Below are positions 18,657 to 26,926 of a stretch of DNA of 64,000 bases, one piece after another. The stretch spans positions 496,001 to 560,000 of the forward strand of contig NZ_CP104965.1 of assembly GCF_025452235.1 (NCBI RefSeq), in the 5' to 3' direction. Source of the stretch: Devosia neptuniae (GTDB lineage Bacteria > Pseudomonadota > Alphaproteobacteria > Rhizobiales > Devosiaceae). The notes below the pieces were generated by a model. It saw nothing but the letters and a program-made list of their open reading frames with translations. It did no database searches and was not told the DNA's origin. Position 1 is the first letter of the stretch, and the number at the start of each line of letters is the position of its first letter. Made by a program: the position numbers and the translations under genes.

Positions 18657-19414
18657 CACAGCGCCTCCATCTGCGAAATGTCGGCGGCGATGAAGGCGGC
18701 GAGTTCAGCAACGGAGCCGACAGTCTTTCCTGCCATGCGTTCGGGGGGCGGGGATATCTTTTCCACCGTGAGACGCGGGGCGAGGTCGACGCCGAAATCG
18801 GCGGCAGCGCGGGTGGCCAAGGGCTTGGAGCGGGCCTTCATGACCTGCGGCAGGGCGGCGTTGCGGGGGGTATTGAGGCGGAGGTCGGCGGTGACGATAG
18901 CCGGCAGCGGCAGCGCCAGGGTCTGGCGGCCAGTGTCGACTTCGCGGGAGACTTCGAGGCCCTGCCCCGTAACTTTGATTTCGGAGGCGAAGGTGGCCTG
19001 GGGACGGCCGGTGAGGGCCGCGAGCATCTGGCCGACATGGTTGGAATCATCGTCCACTGCCTGCTTGCCGAGCAGGACCAGGTCGGGATTTTCCTCGGCG
19101 ACGATCTTGGCCAGGAGCTTGGCAATGGCGAGGGTTTCGAGCTCGGCATCGGTTTCGACCAGAATGCCGCGATGGGCACCCATGGCGAGCGCGGTGAGGA
19201 TGACGTCATTGGCCGATTTGGGGCCGATGGAGACGACCACGATTTCCTCGGCCTGGCCGGCTTCGGCAAGCTGGACGGCGGCTTCCACCGCGTGCTTGCA
19301 GAAGGGGTTCATCGACATGCGCACGCCATTGGTCTCGACGCCCGAACCATCGGGGCGGACGCGAATGCGGACATTGTGATCGACCACGCGCTTGACGGCG
19401 ACAAGTATCTTCAT
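18656..19414 (-). CDS. etfB: Electron transfer flavoprotein beta subunit
   Basis: A 252-residue AMP-binding partner of EtfA. Markers are MKILVAVKRVVDHNVRIRV at the N-terminus, SMNPFCKHAVEAAVQLAE, LLGKQAVDDDSNHVGQMLA and the ETF-beta signature region VTADLRLNTPRNAALP. It is first in a two-gene operon and is translationally coupled with etfA. The upstream 570 bases hold repeats and no gene. Confidence 0.95.
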   Translation of the reverse strand: MKILVAVKRVVDHNVRIRVRPDGSGVETNGVRMSMNPFCKHAVEAAVQLAEAGQAEEIVVVSIGPKSANDVILTALAMGAHRGILVETDAELETLAIAKLLAKIVAEENPDLVLLGKQAVDDDSNHVGQMLAALTGRPQATFASEIKVTGQGLEVSREVDTGRQTLALPLPAIVTADLRLNTPRNAALPQVMKARSKPLATRAAADFGVDLAPRLTVEKISPPPERMAGKTVGSVAELAAFIAADISQMEAL

Positions 19415-19590
19415 GGGTGTTTTGCAAGTCCCTCGAAACTGGAGGTGTCATGGCAAAGTTGGGCGAGGCGGACAAGGCTAGCAAGGGAAATTCTGACCAG
19501 CCGAGGCGGGATTTTTGGAAAAGGGTGCTGGTGGGTGCTCCTCAGTAGACCACATCCTGAGCTTGTCGAAGGGTGGGGTCGTGGCTGGAT

Positions 19591-19635
19591 GGTGCCGCGA
19601 CCTCGTGGTTCGACAGGCTCACCATGAGGTCTACT
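19591..19635. repeat. 45-base dispersed repeat, copy 1
   Basis: Runs from GGTGCCGCGACCTCG to TGAGGTCTACT and recurs at 38803-38847 with one mismatch. An imperfect inverted copy lies directly before it (from AGTAGACC at about 19547 to about 19586), making a palindromic unit like the CTTGTCGAAGG-type intergenic repeats known from several alphaproteobacteria. Confidence 0.8.
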
Positions 19636-19758
19636 TGGGAGCTCTCGCCAAACGCCGCTCTCCCGGTGCAAGCGAAGAGTGGCCCTCGGGTCGAGCCCGA
19701 GGGAGAGCGGTGGGGAGGAGGGGTTGGGGGGCTTGCTCACCGTGCTGATCCCTTCACC

Positions 19759-19860
19759 GGGTCATTCCGGCGCAGGCCGGAATCCATGTCCGTGGCGTAC
19801 TGCGCCATCCAGCGTGTGGATGGTCTTCGGCATGGATTCCGGCCTGCGCCGGAATGACCC
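19759..19860. repeat. Large inverted repeat with perfect 30-base arms
   Basis: Bases 19759-19788 are the exact reverse complement of 19831-19860. Each arm starts or ends with GGGTCATTCCGGC and is itself palindromic at its core. The 42-base spacer contains its own hairpin, CCATCC/GGATGG. The unit resembles a paired REP element or a very small non-autonomous mobile repeat. Confidence 0.9.
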
Positions 19861-19985
19861 CGTGGGTGGGGTGTGGTTGGGAGCCAAGAACACGACATGG
19901 TTTGCGGCGGACAGCGTGGCCACGGTTGACGGCGGGCTTTGGGGCAGCGACATTGACGTTAGCTTTGCCTGTTTTGGACGTTTTG

Positions 19986-21155
19986 ATGCCCGTGTTGAAC
20001 CGAATTGCCGAATTTCATGACGAGATTACCGCCTGGCGACGGGATTTCCACACGCATCCGGAAATCCTTTTCGATGTGGAGCGGACGGCGGGCAAGGTCG
20101 CGGAATTGCTGGCGGAGTTCGGGGTCGATGAAATCGTGACCGGGCTGGGCCGGACCGGGGTGGTGGGCATCATCAATGGCCGCAGCAATGACAGCGGCAA
20201 GACGATCGGGCTGCGCGCGGATATGGATGCGCTGCCGGTGACGGAAAAGACCGGGAAGGACTATGCCAGCAGTGTCAACGGCCGGATGCATGCCTGTGGG
20301 CATGACGGGCACACGGCCATGCTGCTGGGCGCGGCGAAATATCTGGCCGAGACACGCAATTTCGACGGGCGGGTGGCGGTGATTTTCCAGCCGGCGGAAG
20401 AAGGCGGCGGCGGCGGCAAGGAAATGGTGCGCGACGGGCTGATGGAGCGCTTCGGCATTTCCGAAGTCTATGGCATGCACAATTGGCCGGGCATGCCGAT
20501 TGGGCATTTCGGCATTCGGGTTGGCGGCATCATGGCGGCGACCGACCGGTTCTACATCGATATTACCGGCGTGGGCGGGCATGCGGCGCGGCCGCAGCAG
20601 ACGATCGACCCGATCATGGTGGCAGCACATCTGGTGACGGCGCTGCAGACCATTGTGTCGCGCAATGTCGACCCGCTCAAAAGCGCCGTGGTGTCGGTGA
20701 CCATGGTCGAGGCAGGGGAAGCCGATAATGTGATTTCCCGGACCGCCAAGATTACCGGGACGGTGCGCACGCTGGATGGCGAAGTGCAGGATTTTATCGA
20801 GGCGCGGCTGGGCGAGATGGTGCCCCAGTTTGCCGCGAGCTTTGGCGCAAGTGCGAGCATTCGCTATGCGCGGGGCTATCCGGTGACGGTGAACGAGCCG
20901 GGGCGGACGGCTTTTGCGGCTGAGGTCGCGGCTGAGGTGGCGGGGCCGGACCGGGTGGATGCGGACGTGCCGCCATCGATGGGCGGGGAGGATTTTTCCT
21001 TCATGCTGGAGGAGCGGCCGGGGGCCTATATATTCCTGGGCAATGGGGACAGCTCGGAACTGCATACCGATACGTATGATTTCAACGACGCGGTTATTCC
21101 GGTGGGCGCGAGCTATTGGGTGCGGCTGGCGGAGAAGGCGATGCCGGTGGGGTAG
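19986..21155 (+). CDS. M20-family amidohydrolase (hippurate hydrolase / aminoacylase-like)
   Basis: A 389-residue zinc-dependent amidohydrolase. Metal and catalytic blocks are visible: HTHPEILFD, RADMDALPVTE, HACGHDGHTAMLLGAAKYL, PAEEGGGGGKEM and the C-terminal MGGEDFSFM with TYDFND. The lid/dimerisation domain sits between about residues 185 and 300. It removes acyl groups from N-acyl amino acids or similar amides in the cytoplasm. The start at 19986 matches family N-termini; the open frame from 19854 reads through repeat sequence. Substrate is not readable. Confidence 0.92.
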   Translation: MPVLNRIAEFHDEITAWRRDFHTHPEILFDVERTAGKVAELLAEFGVDEIVTGLGRTGVVGIINGRSNDSGKTIGLRADMDALPVTEKTGKDYASSVNGRMHACGHDGHTAMLLGAAKYLAETRNFDGRVAVIFQPAEEGGGGGKEMVRDGLMERFGISEVYGMHNWPGMPIGHFGIRVGGIMAATDRFYIDITGVGGHAARPQQTIDPIMVAAHLVTALQTIVSRNVDPLKSAVVSVTMVEAGEADNVISRTAKITGTVRTLDGEVQDFIEARLGEMVPQFAASFGASASIRYARGYPVTVNEPGRTAFAAEVAAEVAGPDRVDADVPPSMGGEDFSFMLEERPGAYIFLGNGDSSELHTDTYDFNDAVIPVGASYWVRLAEKAMPVG

Positions 21156-21206
21156 GCTCCCTAAGCCCGAACCTTGGTGGCTCCCCTCACCCCACCCTCG
21201 TTCCTG

Positions 21207-21235
21207 GCCATTCGAGCATAGCTCTCATGGCCTTC
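21207..21235. repeat. 29-base dispersed repeat, copy 2
   Basis: Identical to 15643-15671, including the GAGCATAGCTC palindrome, and again followed by CGCTCCACTGGAGCGATTTGCCC. It lies in the gap between the amidohydrolase gene and a small membrane protein gene. Confidence 0.8.
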
Positions 21236-21329
21236 TCCCCTCAAATCGCTCCACTGGAGCGATTTGCCCTGCGGGACGGCTCGAAGCCCATCAAGGGGAG
21301 GGAGGCGCAGAAACTGAGGGCGCAAGGCT

Positions 21330-21632
21330 CTACCGTCTTCCCCCTTGCTGAGCCCGCAGATTGCGGCGCGCGCGCAGAGCCTTCCGGACATTGAGCAGCA
21401 AGAAAATCGCTGCGACCACATAGACTATAAGCGAAATGCTGATCAGACCGGTGAAAAACCAGAAACTTATGGGCTCGTCATTCACACAGGATTGGCCGCG
21501 CCGGAACGATATGCAGTGCTCCGTGGCAATGCCGTAAAGGGTCCAGAGCAATAGAATTGGCAGCACCACCACGGCTATCTTGCCGACAATTTCAAAAAAA
21601 CGGCCCGGCAGATCGAGCAAAAAGCGCATCAC
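21330..21632 (-). CDS. Small two-span membrane protein, unknown function
   Basis: About 100 residues with two hydrophobic segments (roughly residues 15-35 and 55-82), a Cys-containing loop between them and a basic C-terminal tail rich in Arg. The start is uncertain: an ATG at 21629 or the GTG at 21632, with AGGAG a little far upstream (about 10-11 bases). I do not recognise a family. It is divergent from the AbrB-type gene, 39 bases away. An opposite-strand frame here (21345-21554) looks like a shadow. Confidence 0.6.
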   Translation of the reverse strand: MMRFLLDLPGRFFEIVGKIAVVVLPILLLWTLYGIATEHCISFRRGQSCVNDEPISFWFFTGLISISLIVYVVAAIFLLLNVRKALRARRNLRAQQGGRR

Positions 21633-21671
21633 CGGTCATGGTCTCCTGCTGAGTAGAGGCACATACCTACA

Positions 21672-22727
21672 ATGTCTATTGGTTCTCCTCTCGTCAAAAA
21701 TCTCTACCCTACCCTGCTGACCCTGGCCATTTCGGCGGGTGGGGGTGCCGTCGCAACGGCACTCGGCATGCCGGCGGGGTGGCTGATGGGGGGTGCGCTG
21801 GCGGTGACGGCGGCGGCGATGGCTGGACTGCCGATGCGCATTCCCAATCGGCTGCGGGATGTGGTGTTCGTGCTGGTGGGCATGATGATGGGAGCGAGCG
21901 TTGCGCCCGATAGTTTGAGCCTGATTGCCAGTTGGCCGGTGAGTCTCGCAGCGCTGGCACTGGAACTGGTGCTGATCATTTCGCTGACCGGCTGGATGCT
22001 GTCGTCGGTGTTCAAGCTCGATACCGGCACGGCCTATATGAGCTCGTTTCCGGGGCATCTGTCATTTGTGATGGGCATTGCCTCGGCGGGGGTGGGCGAG
22101 CCGCGCCAGATCGCCATTATCCAGGTGATCCGCATTTTGATGCTGACCATTGTGGTGCCAATCGGCGCGATGTTTTTGCCGATCGATCATTTTGTGCCGC
22201 CGGTGGCGAGTGAGTTCCTCGATGTCTGGCAATTGCTAGCGCTGGCGGCGGGATGCATTGCGGTGGGGCTGGTGTTTATCCGGCTCAAAGTGCCGGCAGG
22301 GCTGGTGCTGGGCGCCATGGCGGCGGCGACGGCGGCCAAGCTGGGCGGGCTTTATACCGAGGCCATGCCGGGGCCACTGGTGGTGCTGACCTTTATTCTG
22401 GTGGGGGCGCAGATCGGCTCGCGCTTTGCCGGGATTACCGCCAGGGAATTCATTGCGGCGGCCAAGGGCGGGATCGTGGCGACGGCGATGACGGTGGGCA
22501 TTGTGACCATCATGGCGTGGATCGTCAGCCTGCTGGTGGACATGCCCTATGGGCAGATCTGGCTGGGGCTATCGCCCGGCGCGCTGGAGGGCATGGGCGC
22601 GCTGGGGATTGCGCTGGGCTATGACACGGCGTTTATTGCGGCACACCATGTGATCCGGCTGCTGATGCTGAGCTTTGCCATTCCGGCGGTGGTGGTGTTG
22701 ATCCGGCGGCGGGAAAAGCCGGCGTGA
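21672..22727 (+). CDS. AbrB-family membrane protein (putative ammonia monooxygenase-type)
   Basis: A 351-residue polytopic inner-membrane protein with about ten spans in two repeated halves. GMPAGWLMGGALAV and the matching VPAGLVLGAMAAATAAKLGG mark the duplicated AbrB domains, and SPGALEGMGALGIALGYD is a characteristic late block. The family was once called ammonia monooxygenase without good basis and is now regarded as of unknown, probably transport, function. It should not be confused with the AbrB DNA-binding regulator. It is a single gene here. Confidence 0.85.
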   Translation: MSIGSPLVKNLYPTLLTLAISAGGGAVATALGMPAGWLMGGALAVTAAAMAGLPMRIPNRLRDVVFVLVGMMMGASVAPDSLSLIASWPVSLAALALELVLIISLTGWMLSSVFKLDTGTAYMSSFPGHLSFVMGIASAGVGEPRQIAIIQVIRILMLTIVVPIGAMFLPIDHFVPPVASEFLDVWQLLALAAGCIAVGLVFIRLKVPAGLVLGAMAAATAAKLGGLYTEAMPGPLVVLTFILVGAQIGSRFAGITAREFIAAAKGGIVATAMTVGIVTIMAWIVSLLVDMPYGQIWLGLSPGALEGMGALGIALGYDTAFIAAHHVIRLLMLSFAIPAVVVLIRRREKPA

Positions 22728-22774
22728 GACTGCCACAATCGCTGGGCACATGAAGGCGGAATGAGGAGATTTCC

Positions 22775-23080
22775 ATGTCCAAGAAATTGATGAGCGTTTT
22801 CGCGCTGGCCTTGCTGGCGGCCACGCCCGCCACGGCGGCGCCGTTTTGCACCGGGGGCGATTGGGGCTCGGGCGGGATCCGGATCAGCGGGGGCATCCGC
22901 ATCGGCACGATAGATTCGGACGACCGCCACGAGATCAACCTGATGCGGCTGCGCCGGATCGGGGTGGATGCGACGCGCGCCGAGGAATGGAATGGCTGTA
23001 TCCGCGCCTTTGTGCGCCAGCCGGGCGGCGGAGAAATCATGCAATTCTTCGATCCGAACACGCTTGAGCAGGTCTACTAA
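22775..23080 (+). CDS. Small secreted protein, WNGC/FFDP family, copy 1
   Basis: A 101-residue protein with a clear Sec signal peptide (cleavage near ATAAP) and two cysteines in the mature part. AGGAG lies 8 bases before the start. Its C-terminal half shares a pattern with the next gene (23252-23560): W-N-G-C-I/V-R/Q-A-F, then an FFDPxTL motif near the end. I do not recognise a named family. It is probably periplasmic or exported. Confidence 0.75.
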   Translation: MSKKLMSVFALALLAATPATAAPFCTGGDWGSGGIRISGGIRIGTIDSDDRHEINLMRLRRIGVDATRAEEWNGCIRAFVRQPGGGEIMQFFDPNTLEQVY

Positions 23081-23251
23081 GGCCATTGTTTCGTCGCGCT
23101 TCCGAACCGAAAAACCGGTAGCCACTTTTTCTGGAAGCGCTCCTTACGAGCCTGTCCGAAGCGTAATGCAGGTGAAGGGGCTTTAACTGGCGGCGGAGCA
23201 AAAGCGGGATCACAGTCATCACATCCACAACACACGAAAGGATGTGGAAAA

Positions 23252-23560
23252 ATGATCAAGCTTTTCATGACAATAGCCGCCGCCGGCCTGGCTCTGGGTG
23301 CCGCTGCCCTGCCCGCGCAGGCCAATACGCTCTCGGCCAATACGGTATCGCCAGTGAGTTGCGACACCAGCTATTCGGTGCGGCACCACGAATTTGGCAT
23401 CGAACAGGGGCTCAAGCGCGAGGGCTATAATGTGTCCAGCGTGAATGACTGGAATGGCTGCGTGCAGGCCTTCATCACCAAGACGGATGGCAGCCAGACC
23501 ATGGCGTTTTTCGATCCGCTGACGCTCAAGCCGGTGGGGCCGAATGCGGCGAAGGGATAG
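23252..23560 (+). CDS. Small secreted protein, WNGC/FFDP family, copy 2
   Basis: A 102-residue protein with signal peptide (cleavage after LPAQA). The mature part has two cysteines (one near the start, one in DWNGC), as in copy 1, suggesting one disulfide. Shared positions include the charged helix before the motif (VSSVNDWNGCVQAF) and MAFFDPLTLKPV. Overall identity to copy 1 is moderate, so the pair is an old tandem duplication. AAGGA precedes the start with usual spacing. A terminator follows at 23587-23613. Confidence 0.75.
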   Translation: MIKLFMTIAAAGLALGAAALPAQANTLSANTVSPVSCDTSYSVRHHEFGIEQGLKREGYNVSSVNDWNGCVQAFITKTDGSQTMAFFDPLTLKPVGPNAAKG

Positions 23561-23586
23561 CCGGCGCATAGACGGTGTGAAAGAGA

Positions 23587-23613
23587 CCCTCGGGGAAGCC
23601 CGGGGGCCTTTTT
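23587..23613 (+). terminator. Rho-independent terminator
   Basis: CCTCGGG-GAAG-CCCGGGG forms a 7-base stem (one G-T pair) and is followed by GCC and TTTTT. It ends transcription of the small secreted protein gene and lies 20 bases before the convergent GH13 gene's stop. Confidence 0.75.
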
Positions 23614-23632
23614 GTTTTGGGGGTACCCCCTC

Positions 23633-25258
23633 CTAGCCTAGTTTCACCTTGCCGTCGGATACGGCGATGAAGGCGTAGCCGTTGGGGCCGAGGGTGAGTG
23701 CGCCATTGTCGAGGCCGGCGTGTTGGGAGATCGCCTCGGGCGCTGCGTTTGCGCCGGTTAGCGTGAGCTGTTGCGGTTCGGCGGAGAGGTTAAAGACGCA
23801 GAGCATGGTCGCGTCGGGGCCGGTGCGGCGGAAGGCTAGGATCGGTTCGGGGGTTTTGAGGAAATCGATATCGCCGTCGCTGAGGACGGGGTGGCTGCGG
23901 CGCCAGGCGAGGATGGCGCGGTAGAAGGCCAGGGTGGAGTTGGCGTCGGCATTTTGCAGGGCGGCGTTGAGGGCGGATTGGGGTGGCTTGACCGGCAGCC
24001 ATGGCGTTCCGGTGGTGAAGCCGTTGGGGGCCTCGCCATCGTCCCAGGGCATGGGGGTGCGGCAGCCGTCGCGGCCCTTGTCTTCGGGCCAGAAGCGGAT
24101 GCCGCGCGGATCGGTCAGTTCCTCGAAGATGAGGTCAGTTTCGGGCAGGCCCAGTTCCTCGCCCTGATAGAGGCAGACCGAGCCCTTGAGACTGAGGAGG
24201 AGCGCGGCGGCCTGGCGGCCCAGGGCGGCGGGATCGACGCTGTGGGGCGCCCAGCGGGTGATGTGGCGGGGCACGTCGTGGTTGGAAAAGCTCCAGCAGG
24301 GCCAGCCATCTTTGCTGTGCTTGAAGAATTGCTCGATGCGGGTGCGGAAGTGCTTGGCGGTGAATTGGGGGCCCAGGAACTCGAAGGAATAGCACATGTG
24401 CAGCTTGTCGCCGCCCGAGGTGTATTCGGCCATCAGTTCCACGGCCTTGTGGCTGTCGCCGACCTCGCCCACCGAGGTGGCGCCGGGGAATTGGTCGAGC
24501 AGGGCGCGGACGCGCTGCAGGAAGGCGACGTTTTCCGGCTGGCTCTTGGAATATTTGTGCTCCTGCATGTCATAGGGATTGACCGCATAGGGCAGATGCT
24601 CGTCGCGCTTGTTGGGCGGGTTGGAGCGCAGTTTCTTGTCGTGGAAATAGTAATTGACGGTGTCCAGCCGGAAGCCGTCGATGCCGCGCTCGAGCCAGAA
24701 GCGCATGATATCGAGGACGGCGTCCTGCACCTCGGCGTTATGGAAGTTGAGGTCGGGCTGGCTGGCGAGGAAATTGTGCAGGTAATATTGGCCGCGGGTG
24801 GGGTTCCATTCCCAGGCGCGGCCGCCGAACACGGCGGGCCAATTATTGGGTGGGGAGCCATCGGGGAGCGGATCGGCCCAGACATACCAATCGGCACGGG
24901 CATTATCGCGCGACAGGCGGGACTCGCGGAACCAGGGATGCTGGTCGGAGGTGTGGCTGACCACCTGGTCCATGATGACCTTGAGGCCCAGGGCGTGGGC
25001 GCGCTCGATCAGGCTATCGAAATCCTCCATGGTGCCGAAGAGCGGATCGACATCGATATAGTTGGAGACGTCGTAACCCATATCCTCTTGCGGGGATTGG
25101 GTGATGGGGGAGAGCCAGATGCAATCGACGCCCAGGCCCGCAATATGATCGAGCCGGCGCAGAATGCCGGGCAGATCGCCGACCCCGTCGCCGTTGCTGT
25201 CCTGGAAGGAGCGCGGATACACCTGGTAGATCACACCACCGCGCCACCAATCAGCCAT
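23633..25258 (-). CDS. GH13 alpha-glucosidase / oligo-1,6-glucosidase type enzyme, copy 2
   Basis: A 541-residue GH13 enzyme, paralogous to that at 12675-14348 across its full length. Catalytic residues are Asp199 (GFRLDTVN), Glu265 (GEVGDS) and Asp328 (FSNHDV). It has no signal peptide. AGGAG is 8 bases upstream of the ATG. Compared with copy 1, the loop after the nucleophile differs (FHDKKLRSNPPNKRDE versus FCSLGFEDN), the region that often sets substrate size and linkage preference, so the two may split different alpha-glucosides. Confidence 0.9.
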   Translation of the reverse strand: MADWWRGGVIYQVYPRSFQDSNGDGVGDLPGILRRLDHIAGLGVDCIWLSPITQSPQEDMGYDVSNYIDVDPLFGTMEDFDSLIERAHALGLKVIMDQVVSHTSDQHPWFRESRLSRDNARADWYVWADPLPDGSPPNNWPAVFGGRAWEWNPTRGQYYLHNFLASQPDLNFHNAEVQDAVLDIMRFWLERGIDGFRLDTVNYYFHDKKLRSNPPNKRDEHLPYAVNPYDMQEHKYSKSQPENVAFLQRVRALLDQFPGATSVGEVGDSHKAVELMAEYTSGGDKLHMCYSFEFLGPQFTAKHFRTRIEQFFKHSKDGWPCWSFSNHDVPRHITRWAPHSVDPAALGRQAAALLLSLKGSVCLYQGEELGLPETDLIFEELTDPRGIRFWPEDKGRDGCRTPMPWDDGEAPNGFTTGTPWLPVKPPQSALNAALQNADANSTLAFYRAILAWRRSHPVLSDGDIDFLKTPEPILAFRRTGPDATMLCVFNLSAEPQQLTLTGANAAPEAISQHAGLDNGALTLGPNGYAFIAVSDGKVKLG

Positions 25259-25396
25259 GTCGTCGTCTCCTGTTTGTTGGCAGTGAAGCTAGCCAATTGC
25301 GGCGGATATGGGAATCGCCGCGTTGCGCAGGGAAGACGTGTCGAAACTGGCGGGGGTCACCCGTCGTGTGGTCAGAGAACCAGAGGAGACAGGCAA

Positions 25397-25735
25397 ATGG
25401 TGCATGTATTGCGCGCGGCGGACAGACCACCGAGCAAGAGCCGGACGATCCGGTTCGAGGGGGATGGCTATGGCACCGGCATTTCGTTTTTCTCGGTGGA
25501 CAATGATCCGGGGCAAGGGCCGGGACTGCATGTGCATCCCTATGCCGAAACCTGGATCGTCAAATCGGGGCGGGCGCGCGTGGTGGCGGGGGATGAGGTG
25601 ATCGAGGTGGGGCCGAACGATATTGCGGTGGTGCCGGGCGGGGTGCCGCACAAATTCACCAATATCGGGCCGGGGCGGCTGGAGATCGTGTGCATCCATG
25701 CCGCCGGGACGATGGTGCAGGAGAATTTGGAGTAG
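25397..25735 (+). CDS. Cupin-domain protein
   Basis: A 112-residue single-domain cupin. Motif 1 is GLHVHPYAETWIVKSG, with His-x-His and Glu as likely metal ligands. Motif 2 is IAVVPGGVPHKFTNIG, giving the fourth ligand His. The ATG at 25397 has AGGAGAC upstream; the frame is open far to the left but only as a shadow of the GH13 gene. Small cupins of this type include isomerases, dioxygenases and ligand sensors, so function cannot be assigned. The gene diverges from the GH13 gene. Confidence 0.85.
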   Translation: MVHVLRAADRPPSKSRTIRFEGDGYGTGISFFSVDNDPGQGPGLHVHPYAETWIVKSGRARVVAGDEVIEVGPNDIAVVPGGVPHKFTNIGPGRLEIVCIHAAGTMVQENLE

Positions 25736-25742
25736 CGAAAGG

Positions 25743-25795
25743 CCCCCTCACCCGGCGCTGCGCGCCGACCTCTCCCCCAGAGGGAGAGGTGAGCC
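25743..25795. repeat. Palindromic intergenic repeat
   Basis: Contains CGGCGC-TG-CGCGCCG and CTCTCCC-CCAGA-GGGAGAG style palindromes back to back, of the type that separates convergent genes elsewhere in this window (34840-34995, 36812-37000). It may serve as a bidirectional stop between the cupin and dehydrogenase genes. Confidence 0.6.
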
Positions 25796-26727
25796 TAAAC
25801 CACCTGGCTGAGTAGGGGTTCGCCGGCGAAGTGGGCGTCGAGATTGGCGACGAGCATGGCGCCCATGGCGTCGCGGGTTTGTACCGTGGCGCTGCCCTGG
25901 TGGGGGGAGAGGACGACATTGTCGAGGGCGAAGAAGGCTTGGGGGACGCTGGGCTCGTTTTCGAAGACGTCGAGCGCGGCGCCGCCCAGGCCGCCATTCT
26001 GCAGCAGCTCGAGCATGGCCGGCTCGTCCACCAGCGTGCCGCGAGCGACATTGACCAGCATGCCCTTGGGACCCAGGGCGGTGAGAACCTCGCGCGACAC
26101 GATGCGTTCGGTGCCCTTGCCGCCGGGGGCGATGATGACCAGCCAATCGCTGTCGCGGGCCATATCCACCAGGTTATCGTAATAGATATGCGGCTCGGAA
26201 AGCTGGCGGTGGCGGCCGTGATAGACCACGCGCATCTTCATTGCCTGGGCGCGGGAGGCAATTTCCTTGCCGATACGGCCCAGGCCCAGAATGCCCAGGG
26301 TCTTGCCGGTCAGTTCGGAAAACAGCGGCATGCTGGCGCCGGGCTGCCACTTGCCCTGGCGGACATATTGATCGGCCTGGGGAATGCGGCGGGCCAAGGC
26401 GATCATCAGGCCGATGGTGAGCTCGGCCACCGCGTCGTTGAGCACGTCGGGTGTGTTGGTGACGCGGATATTGCGGGCCTTGGCGGCCTTGGTGTCGATA
26501 TTGTCGTAGCCGACGCCGAAGCTGGCGATGATTTCAAGATTGGGCAGCGCATCCATCAGATCGGCCTGCACGCCCGAGCCGGCATGGGCACGGATGCGGG
26601 CGCCGTTTTCGGCTAGCCAGGCCTTTGGGTCGGCCTGTTCGTGCAGTTTATGGACAGTGTAGCGCTGGGCGAGGGCGGCTTCGCAGCTGGCGAGGAGCTT
26701 GCCGGTTTGCAGGATTTCGATGGTCAT
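25795..26727 (-). CDS. D-isomer-specific 2-hydroxyacid dehydrogenase
   Basis: A 310-residue NAD(P)-dependent enzyme. The Rossmann motif is GLGRIGKEIASRA. The catalytic Arg is in NVARGTLVDE, Glu in the following helix region (DVFENEP) and His in SPHQGSAT. It probably reduces glyoxylate or hydroxypyruvate, as do GhrB-type relatives. The start at 26727 has GGAGG about 8 bases upstream; longer readings to 26961 add unlikely sequence. Confidence 0.9.
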   Translation of the reverse strand: MTIEILQTGKLLASCEAALAQRYTVHKLHEQADPKAWLAENGARIRAHAGSGVQADLMDALPNLEIIASFGVGYDNIDTKAAKARNIRVTNTPDVLNDAVAELTIGLMIALARRIPQADQYVRQGKWQPGASMPLFSELTGKTLGILGLGRIGKEIASRAQAMKMRVVYHGRHRQLSEPHIYYDNLVDMARDSDWLVIIAPGGKGTERIVSREVLTALGPKGMLVNVARGTLVDEPAMLELLQNGGLGGAALDVFENEPSVPQAFFALDNVVLSPHQGSATVQTRDAMGAMLVANLDAHFAGEPLLSQVV

Positions 26728-26926
26728 GAATGGGGCTCCTCCCGGTGGTGTTTGGCGGCAGCATAATGGGCATGATGGGTATCGCAAGCCCTGTAGAAGG
26801 CGATCCGTCAGGTGGGGCTCACGCGGTGGCGTCTTGCGATTGTCGCGCTGAGCGGCTGGACGGCTGCGTACAAATGTGTAGCAATGTGAAGGCGATGGGC
26901 TAAGCCGTAACACCACGCGGAGCATA

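Larger units (their letters stand above)
19415..19985. other. Gene-free, repeat-rich interval
   Basis: This 571-base stretch between etfB and the divergent amidohydrolase gene holds an imperfect inverted copy (about 19547-19586) and a direct copy (19591-19635) of a dispersed 45-base repeat, a small GCCCTCGGG/CCCGAGGG palindrome near 19682-19702, and the large inverted repeat 19759-19860. Open frames through it are low-quality and I support no gene. Confidence 0.75.

Noticed and set aside
21345..21554. Forward frame opposite the two-span membrane protein
   Set aside because: No ribosome site or domain; the reverse frame has two clean membrane helices and a candidate start.
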